From assembly GCA_020086605.1 (NCBI GenBank), contig JACBWW010000069.1, positions 39,720-103,719 of the forward strand: a stretch of DNA of 64,000 nucleotides, written 5' to 3'. The position numbers were made by a program, and so were the translations under genes. Under the pieces are notes generated by a model, which was not told the origin of the DNA, ran no database searches, and worked only from the letters and a program-made list of their open reading frames with translations. The stretch is from Lanius collurio (taxonomy: Eukaryota; Chordata; Aves; Passeriformes; Laniidae). This document shows, in pieces, positions 1 through 12,300 of the stretch; within the stretch, counting starts at the first letter, position 1; every line of letters starts with the position of its first letter.

Positions 1-1235
1 AAAAAAACATATACCCACCCCCCACACACACTTATTGATAAAATAATCTGAAAATAGAGTTAACTTTTCTAGAGTTCTGAAAGCTTTCCTAATTGTTGGA
101 AAATTCAGTGCTGAATTCTAATCTACTTTTATTTTTCCCTCAGCCTCCAAAGAGACCAATTTTACATGTCAGTTATTAGTTACATTTTAAATGTTTCCCA
201 GTGATCTATTTCAAAGAAAAAATATTTACACTTAACTACAACGCAGCTTTCTCCCCTTTATTTTTTTTCCTCCCCTTTGTTTAAGACCTTTACTATTCCA
301 AATAGTCTTAAGGCTAAAGCCCTGCACTGGATGCCAGGAGATGGAGGTTTGATTCCCAGCTCAGCTACAGATTTACTAAGTGACCTCGGCCAAGTTAATT
401 CTCCTGCATCTTAATTCTCCTCTTCTCTCAAACATGGATAATACTCTCTTCCCCCATTTCCTACCTCTTCTACTGAGACCCTGAGGCACTTCAAAATCCC
501 AGCAAAAGTGCCCTGGGAGCTGAAACTCATCCTTTTCCTGCATGTGCAGTACACACCATGAGGCAGCAGGGCAGGAATTCACATCCAGTCTGTCAAACAC
601 TGTGCATAAAATTGAGCTTGTAATCCTCTAAGTACACAAATGCCTTCATCACTTCAGCTTGGGAAGGCAAGGGACCAACTCTTGTGGAAGAAAGACTTTC
701 CATTCCTAAGACTGCCCTTTATATCCATTTTCCAAGCCTGTCTGTCAGGGATCAACTCCTGAGCAGAATTTATTTATGACCTTCAGTGCAAAGTGACGTC
801 AAGGCAGCCACAGTTACAAATACACCTTTAGACATCAGCCATCCTTTGGAAATCAATTCCCACTGCAGTATTTCCTTGGGCCTCTGAACAAGAGCAGCCA
901 ACCTAAACTTATTTCACGTGGATACACACCTGAATCCAGCAGCAAAAGAGTTGCTGGAAGTGGGACTGTCCCCTTCCCAGAGGCAGGAAATGGGGCACAG
1001 CCAAAGCTTTCCACGGACACTTGGGCAGCTGCAAGCACAGGGAATGGGAGAGGGAAACCTGCTCCTAACAGCACAGGGGCAGAACCCAGGTAAAGCAATC
1101 CCAGGAAAAGCTTTGTCCTTCCCTAGCAGAGAGCAAACAAAACCAGTGACAAAGGCCCCAGAGGAACAAAGCCCATTCCAGTGTCGTGTCTGCAGTTTGA
1201 AGGCTCAGTGGGAACTGTGTGGTTCTGTTGCAGAC
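1..1235. other. Non-coding stretch left of the SOUL-family gene
   Basis: I see no coding exon here on either strand. It holds a MIR-like SINE (305-490) and ordinary AT-rich sequence. A pyrimidine-rich tract ending in ttgcag at 1233 lies two bases before the ATG at 1236. This suggests that the SOUL gene's first coding exon begins at a splice acceptor and that a non-coding first exon lies further left or outside the window. If FANCM continues past its exon 4, its exons must also lie left of position 1. Confidence 0.6.
305..490 (+). repeat. Ancient MIR-like SINE fragment
   Basis: The stretch keeps the MIR core order: a tRNA-like B-box half (ggtttgattccc), then cagctc..cta....acta, then gtgacctcggccaagtta, then a degraded pyrimidine-rich tail with an atggataata segment. 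The match is by eye to the remembered MIR consensus. The B-box look is SINE ancestry, since no cloverleaf forms. Confidence 0.6.
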
Positions 1236-4200
1236 ATGGCAGAGCCCATCCAGCAGCTGACCAGGAATAACAACCCCCAGGAGAGACAGACCATCCCCTT
1301 CACCCTGATCCAGCGCAAGGAGAAGGTACTGCTGCCCTTCCCTGCCCAGCTCCCAGACAAGGGGCTCCCCTGGAAGTTCTTTTAATTGTTTAGGATTGGG
1401 AACATCACGTGCAAAGCATTGTAACTGTGCCACTCCCTCTCCTCTCAAATACCTCATCCCTTGTACCTGTGTAATTTTCTCTTTTGCAAGGTAGAAACTG
1501 TCAGGAAAGCCAGCAGATGGCCAGGAATCACAGCCTTTGTGACATAATTAAAGGAAATCCCCTCTCCTGCTTTGCCATTTGAAATAAAATGCCCATTTTC
1601 TTCATTTAAATCAGTGCATTTGCCCCTTTACACAGTCATTTTAATAAAACCTTAGCAAAGAGTACTTGAAAGAGATGAATATCTGCATTTAAAACCAAAA
1701 ATGTACTTCTGTGTCAAAGATCATTATCAAACAAAACAGCAATATGCAAATCCATCTTATCCTCTAATAAAAAAATGAAATTAATGTACAGCAAATTCCT
1801 TCCAGCTCAGGAAACGTGCAAACAAATGTCTAACCTTAAATCAACAAACCATGAAAACCTTTACTGGCCATCTATGAGGACTTTTTGGCCACATTTCTTT
1901 TAAATAGATCTAGATAATTCACATTTATAAATACCATCATTTGAGTGTGTTTCATCTAAACAGTTTGGGACTCCTGACTGTTTATGTTGTAATTAAAAGC
2001 TTGAAAGCAATTTCTCAGTCTTACTGTAACAACTGCAACTAAAAAATAAGGTAATTCAGTGTTAATTGCAACTAAAGGTTTAATAGTGCCAACCCAAAAG
2101 ATGACAGATCTTCATTTTAAAGGAGAACTATGTAGTAATTTGCTCAAGTCAGTTTTGATCCAAAATCAGCAGTGTATTCCTTGGTTTCTAAGAGGAAGGA
2201 TTAAAATTCATGTTTCTTTCAAGCTCAAGTCACTGAGAGCTGAAAAAGAGATGCAGTTCTTGTGCTCAACTTGTATTTGTTTGCTTGATTAAATTTTAAT
2301 TGTTTTAAATGAATTTGTTTCAGACTATTAAATTAACCCCCCAAACTGTCCTCTCTGTGTTTGCAGCTGGGAGATCTGCTCTATGAGAAAAGGCAGTATG
2401 GCAAAGCCAAGTGGGCTTGTATAAAGATGAAAGAGAAGCAGTATGAACAGAGCATCTGCCTGGGCTTCATGAAGCTCATGAGGTACATCTGTGAGCAGAA
2501 CTCCTCAGGTAATGGGCACCTCAGTCCTACAGCTCAGGTAGAAAACTCTATTTCTGAACTAGCTCCTCCTAATTAGGGAAGTGCTTTGATTAGCTTTTCC
2601 CAGGTACAGCACCCTACAGGGACATTTTTCCATGACATAGCCTTTTCATGATAGAAACCATGGAATGGTTGGGTTTGGAAGGATGTAAAATCCCACCCAG
2701 TGCCACCCCTGCCATGGGTAGGGACACCTCCCACTGTTCCAGGCTGCTCCAAGCTCTCTGCTGTAAATCTGGCATTTGCTACAGGATTTTAGGGGTTTAA
2801 TTTTCACAGCAGCACTGAAATCACCTGTCAGAGCATGATACCAAAAGGGACCAGAGTTTTCTGCCTCTTTCCCTTTCATCCAAGATATTGAATTGTCCCT
2901 GTCCCAATGGACACAGACAATTTGTGGTTGAAGTGTGTTTTCCACAAAGATTCCAGTTTTAACTTAAAATAATGGCAAATCCACCATGTCCTTGAGAGCT
3001 TGTGGCTGCCTGTAAAATGTGCACCTGGTGTCCAATCCAATTTAAACTGGTTTTCACTTCCAGACATCAGTTCTCATATTTTTCATCTTCCAGTTATTAC
3101 CAAGTTTTGCCATGCCCAGTGCTCTGTGCTGTAATTGAGTCAGCCCTTAAGTGTCTTTCCAAGAAAATACAAACATTGATCACAAAAGCTTTTCCTTCCT
3201 CAGGTACCTTCCCCACTCTCTTAACACTTTAACATGCTTTAAAGGTAATTTTAGCTCCAGGACTGAAGGGATCTTTTCAATCTGTCCAGAACTGAAGTTC
3301 CCTCTCTCAGCCATCTCTGCTTCCCCTCTTGCAGTCCAAACACACAACAGTGTAAAAAAATACTGCAGCATTTTTAACAACAGCAAATCCTCAGTGAATT
3401 CACAAAGCAGCCCCTTCTCTTGCCTGCAGGTCTGTTCCCAAATATTTAAGCCAGGATACAAGGTCAGTTTGAAGAAAAACACAACCCTTTTAAGAGTGGG
3501 AAAAGACTTAATGCAAACTCCCTGCCCTACATGAAGAGGGGAGAGCTCACCCAATACTCTGTCTCAGACACACATGCACAAACATTTACACACACACACC
3601 AACTGCAAAGCACAAAGTGAAATCAGGGAATCCCAGATGGTTTGGAAGGGACCTTAAAGCTCCTCCTCTTCCAACCCCTGCCATGGGCAAGGACACCTCC
3701 CACTGTGCCAGGCTGCTCCCAGCCCCAATGTCCAGCCTGGCCTTGGGCACTGCCAGGGATCCAGGGGCAGCCACAGCTGCTCTGGGCACCCTGTGCCAGG
3801 GCTGCACCCCTTGGAGCACACCCCCACTGCCTAAACCATGCCAAGGAAACCCTTTCAGGAACCCTGTGGCCCTCATTTAAACAGCTCAGTACGAATTCAG
3901 CAGGCCAGCACAGTGTGCAAACTTTCTCTTGTGTCTCCTAAATCCTCTCCAACGCCACCGTGTGTGCCCAGGGCTGTACCTGGGGATCACTGTCCCCATT
4001 GTGACCATCGTGCACACCAACGAGGCGCAGTCTGCGATGACACAGGCGGTGACAGTGGCCTATTACCTGCCCGAGGTGCTGCAGGACCAGCCCCCACACC
4101 CCTTCGACTCCGACATCATCATCGAGGAGTGGCCTGCCACCATTGTCTACAGCAGGTGAGAAATGCTGTAACCCTGCTCTGCTAAACACACAAAGAACAT

Positions 4201-5231
4201 GCAGTTCTCAATCTGGCCATGTCACAGTTTTTAAACCTTGTAAAAGGTAACAAATGGTTAAACTTCATTTTCAGGAGTTGTAAAAACTGCCTGTTGTATG
4301 AATGGGATGGTCAGGAAATAATGGCTAACTATTTATATCAGGAAAGGCTCTTTCCCAGAGGGTGCTGGGCACTGCCAGGGAATGGGCACGGCCCCGAGGC
4401 TGCCAGAGCTCCAGGAGCGATGGGACAGCGCTGCCAGGGATGCCCAGGGTGGGGGTGTTGGGGGGTCTGGGCAGGGCCAGGGATTGGACTCTACAATCCT
4501 TGTGGGTCCTTTCAGCTTAGGATATTCTACATTTATATCAGTTACTTAATAAAATGATGCATCTGTAAATGTGTGATAAAACACACATTTTTATGATTAT
4601 GCTCAGTAGTCAGGAACAACGCTTCCAACACAGCACAGAAAATATTAAGAAAAAATTGTTTGGGATCAGTCACAGTCAGTACCACTGGTGAAACACAACC
4701 AAATAATTCAGAGGGCATTTCTAGTCTCTGGAAAAATAGCGGGTTTAAAAAGAATCACGGAATTCTTTAAAAAGAAAAGACCTTTGAGATCATCAAGTTC
4801 AATCTGTGACCTAACACCACCTCGCCAACTAAACCATGGCACTGAGTGCCACATCCAGGCTTTTCCTTAAGCTCCAGGCACGGTGATTCCACCACCTGCC
4901 TGGGCAGCCCTTTCAATGCCCAATCCCTCTTTCTGTGAGGTGCTTTCTCCCAGTGTCCAGCCTAAACCTCCCCTGGTGCAGCTGAGAGCTGTCCCCTCCA
5001 GCCCTGCGAGCAGAGCCGCCCCCCTGGATCCCAACTCGCTCTGAAGGTTTGCATTGCAGGAGCTTCCGAGGCATCACCAACGAAGACTCCATCATGAGAG
5101 AGATCAACCTGCTGGCAGCCATCCTGGAGAGCCCCGAGCTGTGCCTGCGGGACACGTTCATCATCGCCGGCTACACCAACCCGGCCGCCGCCAACCGCCA
5201 CAACGAGATCTGGTTCCTGCAGCGGCCCTGA
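1236..5231 (+). CDS. SOUL/HEBP-family heme-binding protein, complete (4 coding exons)
   Basis: Exons 1236-1325, 2367-2508, 3972-4155 and 5060-5231 join in phase to 195 codons plus TGA, close to the ~190 aa usual for HEBP1/SOUL proteins. Each junction has GT-AG borders. The family signature is a tyrosine-rich start of the fold (YEKRQYGKAKWACIKM), a TVPI segment in exon 3, and the conserved C-terminal RHNEIWFLQ motif in exon 4. SOUL proteins are small, mostly soluble porphyrin/heme binders; chicken SOUL was first found in retina and pineal. I infer heme or porphyrin binding but cannot say which paralogue this is, so no symbol is given. The ATG at 1236 is the first in frame and follows a likely acceptor at 1233. 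The gene faces the truncated FANCM model tail to tail. The last intron ends in a CR1 element that comes within about 12 bases of exon 4. Confidence 0.85.
2650..2766 (-). repeat. CR1 LINE 3' tail fragment
   Basis: In intron 2 of the SOUL gene. Reverse-complement CR1 tail (ccatggaatggttgggtttg, then ccacccctgccatgg and gacacctcccactg). 5'-truncated as usual. Confidence 0.75.
3621..3840 (-). repeat. CR1 LINE 3' tail fragment
   Basis: About 200 bp just upstream of SOUL exon 3. It contains the gcctggccttgggcactgcc segment shared by many copies in this window, and accounts for several overlapping spurious open frames. Confidence 0.8.
4338..4535 (+). repeat. CR1-like tail, 'cccgaggctgccagagctcc' subfamily
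   Basis: In SOUL intron 3. It is nearly the same sequence as the copies at 13393, 18005 and 55565, ending in a degraded cttttcagcttaggatattcta tail. The closeness of the four copies points to a fairly young CR1 subfamily. Confidence 0.75.
4752..5047 (-). repeat. CR1 LINE tail abutting the SOUL exon 4 acceptor
   Basis: An older, longer CR1 tail (tgacctaacaccacctcg, then ccatggcactgagtgccac, then cagcctaaacctcccctgg). Its far end reaches to about 12 bases before exon 4 (5060), so the branch-point region of the intron must be CR1-derived or squeezed between the two. Confidence 0.8.
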
Positions 5232-5668
5232 GCTGCTGCTGCCCTGCGGGGCAGCCAGCGCAGCCCACGGCCCCTGCCAGGTCAGCAGCGGGGCTCGGGG
5301 CTGGCTTCGGGGCAGCCAGCCCCGCTCAGCCCCGCCCCGAGCTCACAGACCCCTCTGGCAACTCTGACAGCCTTGACACCAATTTAATGGAGGGTTGGAG
5401 CACTTGGGAAGTTAGTTCACCTTATCCATTTTTTTTTGCGAGGTAAGGGAGGCAGAGACCGCTCCCTTCATCTGTTTTTTGGCATCCTTAGCCTGCTTGT
5501 GGCTCAGGATGGTCCCTGGGGGCATCCTGCAGCTCTGGCCTGCTCTGGTGCTGCACAAAGACCCCGCTGGGGCTTTCAGTGGGACACACCAAACCCACCT
5601 CACACAGGCAGAGAAAGAATGTCCAGGTCTTAGTTCCTGAAGAGAACTACCAGATTTATCCCACTGGG

Positions 5669-5674
5669 ATTAAA
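5669..5674 (+). terminator. Possible polyadenylation signal of the SOUL-family gene
   Basis: This is the first attaaa hexamer found downstream of the stop at 5231. It is a plausible 3' end of a ~440-base 3' UTR. A consensus aataaa occurs only later (6983-6988), so the true end is uncertain. Confidence 0.3.
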
Positions 5675-6059
5675 GCATGGAGCAAGAACAGGTCAGTGCT
5701 GACAGCTGTGGCACAGAGAGCCCCAGTGCTTACCTCAGAAAGCTCCCAACCAAAGCACCCCGAGTCTGGAGAAGAGACCAAAAAGGCACCACAGCCCTAC
5801 TGCTTGTTCAAGTGTTGACAGCAGAATTACGGGTTACCTTCCTCACTCCCCCCTAGGAATCCCATGACTGGCTCTGGCATTCCTGGTTATTTTTAACTCC
5901 AGTTTTCTGAACAATTTATCCCCACAGCTCTGCTGCATGTTGAAGCACTGCAGCTGGAGTAAATTGTTCAGAACTTCTCTGGCGGTCCCACGCCATTAAT
6001 GGGATAAAGGACACAAATATTCACAGAGAAAATCCCAGCCAGGAGTGACCTTGGGCAGT

Positions 6060-6270
6060 CACCTCTGCTGAGAGCAGGGCCAGGCAGAGCTGGCTGCTCC
6101 AGGCACCACAGCTGGGTTTGAGCATCCCCAGGGATGGGAGCCCACAGCCCCTCTGGGCCCTGTCCCGGTGTCTGACCACCCTCACTGTGAGAGTTTCCCC
6201 TTCTTCTGTCAATTTGTTGTTTGTTTTGCCCTTCACCCCTGTGATAACCCTTCAGCTGCCAGCCTGGCTC
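6060..6270 (-). repeat. CR1 LINE tail fragment
   Basis: Recognised from ccccagggatggg, then cacagcccctctgggccctg, then gtctgaccaccctcactgtg, the usual order of a reverse-complement CR1 tail. Lies downstream of the SOUL gene. Confidence 0.6.
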
Positions 6271-9200
6271 TCTGCAGAGGCTGAGCTCCCACATTCCAGA
6301 GCCCCCAAGAAGGTCTGGGAACAGCATTCCCACTGTTCCCCAGAGCTCAAAAGCACCTACTGCACTTTAGAATCAGGGCAGCAAATAATTTTGCTCTCCA
6401 AAATCCCTCCCTAACGTCTCCCCTTACTGATATGAGGGTAGAGTTTATTCTTAATAGAAGTAAATGTCTTTTTATATAAAATTCACTGAGTACATCACCA
6501 GCATTATTTATTGATTACAGGATTTAGGGTTTCAACAGAGCTTCTGTGCTCTTTAATTACAACACACAGACCAGCAAGCAGAGCCAGTGGCTGCTAACTC
6601 ACAGCAGGGTGAAAATATAACTCCAAAAATGGATTTGTGGAGGGCTTCTGAAAGAACCTGAAGCCTCCTGGTCCCACAGGGCTCTGTGCTCAACCCAAAA
6701 CCTCTCCCTGAGCAGCAAGATCACAGTGGCCCTGGCTTAAGTGGGACCAAGGTGCCCTCTGGTGCCTGCTGGGCACAGAGATTCCTTGGGAAGCAGCAAG
6801 GAGAGGAGAAAAAGGAAATAGAGGATAAGAGAGAGACACAAAAGCCTTAGTTTTAGCACAAACCAAGAATCTTCATGGGGAGGGAAAAAAACCACCCCAA
6901 ATCAACTAAAATGCAATACAGTGCCACAGCCTGGGAAAAGGAAAATGAAAAATGCCAGCCAGCATTAAACTAAGAGCTCTTAAATAAAGAAAAACAGTAA
7001 AAATATTTTAAAACCTAAGGTGAATCGAGGGCCCAGGGAGGCAGTAAATAAAAGGTTTTGTTCTCATTCCCTCCCCCAGATTTTTATAAGAGCAAATAAA
7101 AGTAATTTCCACCTTTGACAAGATTTTATGGGAAATCAAAGACATTTCTGCCACCTGATTGCTTTTGCCAGTTACAGAAATTCTCGTGATGCTTTGGCAC
7201 AACAGATGTTGGGTAGCTCCTGCAAGCAGTGAAATCCTCTCCCCACAGAGCACCAGTTTGTACATAATTTCCATTTTGACCCTCTCCTGCAAAAGCATCT
7301 GCTGTGTCTGATGTCCCTGTCCATAGGCAGCCCGACCCCTCCTCGTGGGTGACGTTCTAGAAACGTCCCTGAACCAGGGGCAGAGCTCTCTGAGTGTGCT
7401 GATATCCCACCTGCAGCCCCCCATCCCCTGCTGTTTATGGCAAACTGTGAATTCCAAGATAGCATTTATTTATTTTGGCTCCTGCTAGATGGCTTCTGCT
7501 GCTGAGACCAGAACTACTTCAGCTCCAGTTTGGAGATACACTTTTATGGCTTGGTACCAAGAGCTGCCACTGGCCCTCAGGAGCACAGGGACCAACAGTT
7601 CCAGTGTTCAGCTGACACTCAATGCAGTTTATTTAGTTGTTACACCAGTGAATGCTAAGCAAACATCACTGTTACTCATCTCTGAAAACATCATGTCAAG
7701 CAGGATTACCTAGAACAGGTATTTTGTTATCCATCCATGGCTCTACTTTGGGAGCCACTCATGGATTTTCAGTTTTCATGGGAAGTTATTAGGCTTCCAC
7801 TCATGAAAGGAGGTAATAAAACAGCATTCACCCCTATTTTTGGAAGGTTAAATGATGTAGCCTTAACAGATAAGTGTTATCCTGCATACTGTGTATTTTC
7901 CAAACAAGAGTTAGTGCCTAAAAAGTTTATTCCAGCTATTGTGATACTCAGGGCCTTGCTTATTGTATGTAAAGACATCTCAACAGAGTTCCTCTGGCAT
8001 TGTTGTGCTGTCCTTTGTTCTCACTGAAACCTTGTCTTGTTTACTGGTACTGTTTGTCACAATTAAAGAGAATGGTTCTACTGTGCACAGGACACCTGGC
8101 TCTCGTTCTTGGAGCAGACACAGGTGCTTCTGCTCTCCTGCCTTTGGATTTTACAAAAGCCATTTAAGCTCCCAATTTGCAAGGAGCAGAAGCTGAGGTC
8201 CAGGAGCCCCCTCCCCATGTGCTCCAGGAGTGAGGCTTGGCCTTGGCACACACTGCAAACCATCCCCTCACCCCTGGGAGTTACTAGAAGTTGTGCTCTC
8301 CAGTAAAGCAGCAGCAATTCAAATGCAAATACCAGACCAGAGAAAGGAAACAGAAACACTGCAGCCACGGGGCCAGCTCAGGCAAGGCTGATGTAGCCAA
8401 AGCAACGTGCTTATTGCAGGTTAAATCCCAAGTGAAACCCCCAAAATAAACCCCTGCACTCGACAGAGCATTCAGAGGCACCTGCAGTGATGCAAAACTA
8501 CTTTAAAGTTTCTCTTTATCAGTGGAAGTTCCTCATTTAAACACTCTCAAGTCACTGGGTTGAAAACAGCTGATGCACTCACAGGTTTGCCTTCCAGTGC
8601 TCCTCACAAAACTACACTAAAATCAATCAGCTTTAACCAAAACCATGCTCTGAGGCCAACAGTCTGATATATAACTTAGTCCTAATTTTTTATGCCTCTC
8701 ACTAAACAAAGAGCAGATATTCTGAACTTTTTAAAGTGGTATCTTATAGAACATCATTTGCCTACCAGTACCTCACTGGGAAGGCACAGATCACTAAGTT
8801 ACAACTGACTGACAAACAGCTCTGGCCCCCAAAAATCTCTCTTCTATTTGGGCATTACAGATTGGTCAAAAGAAAAATATATCATTATCAAAACAGGCCC
8901 AAAATAAACCAATTAAAAAAACCTCCAGGAGAACTAATTACACTCACAGATGACTTAAAGCTCTAAAGAATATTCTTAATCAGACAAAATGTTCCAGTCC
9001 ACATAGAGATTCCTTAAGGCAACATCCAAATACTCCTGAATTCAGCCAAATGAAGAAGCCACAGTTTAGGTCTGGTGTCAATTTTGCAAAGACTCCTGAA
9101 AGAGGGTGAGGAAACCAATTGCATTGCAGGTTTTCCACCTGAGCTTTTCAAGCTACTGGAAGGTAAAAGGTGTTGTTGGTGCAAAGTGAAACTGCAGCTG

Positions 9201-9352
9201 CTGCAATTGAAACCACGTTGCTTCATTTACCTTATAATCAAAGATAATTACATAGGAAAGTGTTGCCTTTATAAACATCTGCAAGTCTAGACAGAGATGA
9301 TAAAACATTTACTGTCACTGGGCACTAACCAAAAAGGAAATGTAGCACTTAC

Positions 9353-12300
9353 CTTGATGTAAGTGTTCTGAATTTCTACCAGCTCTTCCCCAAGTGGAAC
9401 TACAATTTTTTCCACTTGTCTCTCGTAAGAATAAGGCTGAATTTCTGGAGAATCTTCAGCACACATCTCTATCTGAGCAATCAGCAAGTTGGAGATAACT
9501 TGTTGCACAGCCTGGTAGAGAAGCCACAAAAACAAAGTAACTATTTCCATGTTTTAGCAGATCTTAAACAGAATTGTATGGAAAAGGCAAAAAAAGTGAA
9601 AAAGGCAAGGAAGGTCAGGAAATAGAATCCCAGACTGGCTGGGGATGGAAAGGAACCTCAAATGCCACCCCTGCCATGGCAGGGACACCTCCCACTGCCC
9701 CAGGCTGCTCCCAGCCCCAATGTCCAGCCTGGCCTTGGGCACTGCCAGGGATCCAGGGGCAGCCACAGCTGCTCTGGGCACCCTCACAAATAAATAATAT
9801 ATGGTTTATAGCATGAAAAGCATCAAGCTTTAACAAGTAATGGACTGCAAAGAGATTCTCCCTTGCTATGGAATTCTAATGGACTTCAGGACCTTGCAGA
9901 GGCTTCAGACAAAGGAACAGAGCTTCCACTCAACCTTGATTATTTAAGTCTTAGGAGTAGCTTTGGCTCACCTTGGTGTCACTGCCAGGGGTGGCACTCA
10001 GGGCCAGGACCCGGAACTGATTTGTGTATTTGCTCAGCTCCCTCACGACCTAAGAACAGGAAAGTTTCATTCATATCCTTAAAGGAGATTATTTGCTTGT
10101 ACAAACTACATCAATGAAAATACCCACTAAGTAAGAAAGGCTTAAAAAAACACACTAAAATATTGAATTACAGAATCCCAGAATGATTTGGGTTGGAATG
10201 GACCTTAAATCCCATCCCATTCCACCCCTGCCATGGCAGGGACACCTCCCACTGTCCAGCCTGGCCTGGGGCATTGCCAGGGATCCAGGGGCACCCTGGA
10301 AATGTACCAAGAACCACCTTGGCAAATTATGAAATAATTTCTCACTTGATTTAACAAAAGCATTGACAGCCCACTAACCCAGGTGAGCTGCCAAAATGTG
10401 AGTCTGAAGAAAAACTCTAAAACAAGTAAATCATCGATGATTAATCCCATGAAATCTGAACTCCACAAATATCCAGTAGATTCCTCCAGTGGATCAAAGT
10501 AACTTCTTAGGTCACCTATTGCTCTGAGGAGATTAACCCATGATACCGCAACAAACTCTTGGCTAATCAACACTAACCCCAAATAAAAAAAGAAATCTTA
10601 AACTGATATTACTCTGTTAAAGAGCCTTACAAAAAAAAAATCCTACAGTTTTGTTTAAACTGCCCAGACAAAAGTATTTTAAAACCAAAATTACAATTTA
10701 ATGTAGGCATTAAAAAATACCTTATAGGTATAATTAACAAACAAGGCAATGTTTGTTAATTATACCTATACTACACACAGGAGTGTTGGATCTCTTTCAA
10801 AGTTAAGGACCTCAAGGATAATCTCCCACAGCTGTGTAGTTAAACAAACTACACACAGGAGTGTTGGATCTCTTTCAAAGTTAAGGCCCTCAAGGATAAT
10901 CTCCCACAGCTGTGACAGGGGCACTTTATGGAGATTCTGTAAGTAATTTTGGGAAAGGTTTTTGTAACTAGGAGAGAAAAGCGAGGTGGCTCCAGCCCTA
11001 CCTGGCAGTAGGCATGATTGCCAAGGGCTTTGTGGGCTTCATCAATAACCAGACATTTGATCTCCACAGCAGGACAGGTCCCACGGGAAAGGTCATTGAC
11101 CATTATCTGAGGTGTGAGGAAAAAGACTCTCTTGGTACTCCACAGCTCCCGCCGGCCCAGAGCCTGGGTTCCTCCTGAAAATAAAATAACTAACATTAGG
11201 GAACTGTTTACTGGGAATAAGGCACAGACCGTGACCTGAAAGTGACAGGGCTGCCAGACACACAAACTTATGGAATGGTTTGGGTTGGAAAGGAACCTTA
11301 AATCCCACCCAGTGCCACCCCTGCCATGGCAGGGACACCTCCCACTGCCCAGGCTGCTCCCAGCCCCAATGTCCAGCCTGGCCTTGGGCACTGCCAGGGA
11401 TCCAGGGCCTCCCCACTCTCACTGAATACAATGACTGAGACAGTTTATTGCATTAAAAAATTAAATCCAGAACCATGGTAAGACTGGGAGGCTCAAGACG
11501 CCTCATAGCTGCCCACTGCCCTAAATATCATTTCAAACACCTCTGGGAAAGGTCTGGGCCTAAAAACAAGTTATGGGTTCAGTCATTAAGGCTATTGCTT
11601 CAGTGAGTGATAAACTGCAGCTCAGGGGGTCCGAAAAAACTTTATAGAAAGCGACAAGTGGAGGAGAAGGGGCGAGGGGAAAGCCAGAAAAAGGCTAAAA
11701 AGCGCTTTAATTCTTTGACTTCACCATGCCGCAGAGCCCTCTGTGTGTGCAGACACCGCAGGCTGTGACCCACGGAGCTGCGCCCCAGCGCTTCACCCTT
11801 TATCCCGGTGACCTGGGGCTTTACCTACAGCGAAACCAACACTTAACCCTCCAAACACCTCTCACGTTGTATTTTTCCCCCCTGGGCTGTGGCTTTCCGC
11901 ACCTTCCAGCACCCCGGCCGCGGCGGCCGCAGCCCGTACCTGTCATCTCCGCCATGTCCCGTGCCGGGATGCCCATGACGCGGCCGCACGCCTCCATCTG
12001 CTGGGCCACCAGCGGCTTGGTGGGGGCGAGGAACAGCACCTTCCCCGAGGGGAACCAGCGGTAGAAGTTGTACATGACCACGGCGGCCACGAAGGTCTTG
12101 CCCAGCCCCGTGGGCAGGCACACGAGGGTGTTGGCCAGCAGCGCGGCGCCCGCCATGCGCTCCTGGTACGGGCGCACCGGCAGGTTGGTGGGGTAGATCC
12201 AGATGGACCCCGCCGCCTCGCTGAACCCCTCCACCGGGCCGGGGTCGGCCGCGGCCGCGGCTGCCAGCAGCAGGTCGTCATCGCTGTCCCCGCCCGCGTC

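Larger units (their letters stand above)
5232..9352. other. Spacer between the SOUL gene and FANCM exon 4
   Basis: The stretch contains the SOUL 3' UTR, one CR1 fragment (about 6060-6270), and otherwise unremarkable non-coding sequence. I looked specifically on the minus strand for the next FANCM exons (rest of the insert domain, helicase domain 2) and recognised none. Confidence 0.6.

Noticed and set aside
330..400. tRNA-like B-box (ggtttgattccc)
   Set aside because: No A-box or cloverleaf; it fits a MIR SINE instead.
3586..3880. Several overlapping open frames on both strands (also near 9560-9830, 25100-25800, 48015-48480, 55435-56340)
   Set aside because: They lie in CR1 tails or the PRPF39 satellite; the same peptide phrases recur at unrelated loci.
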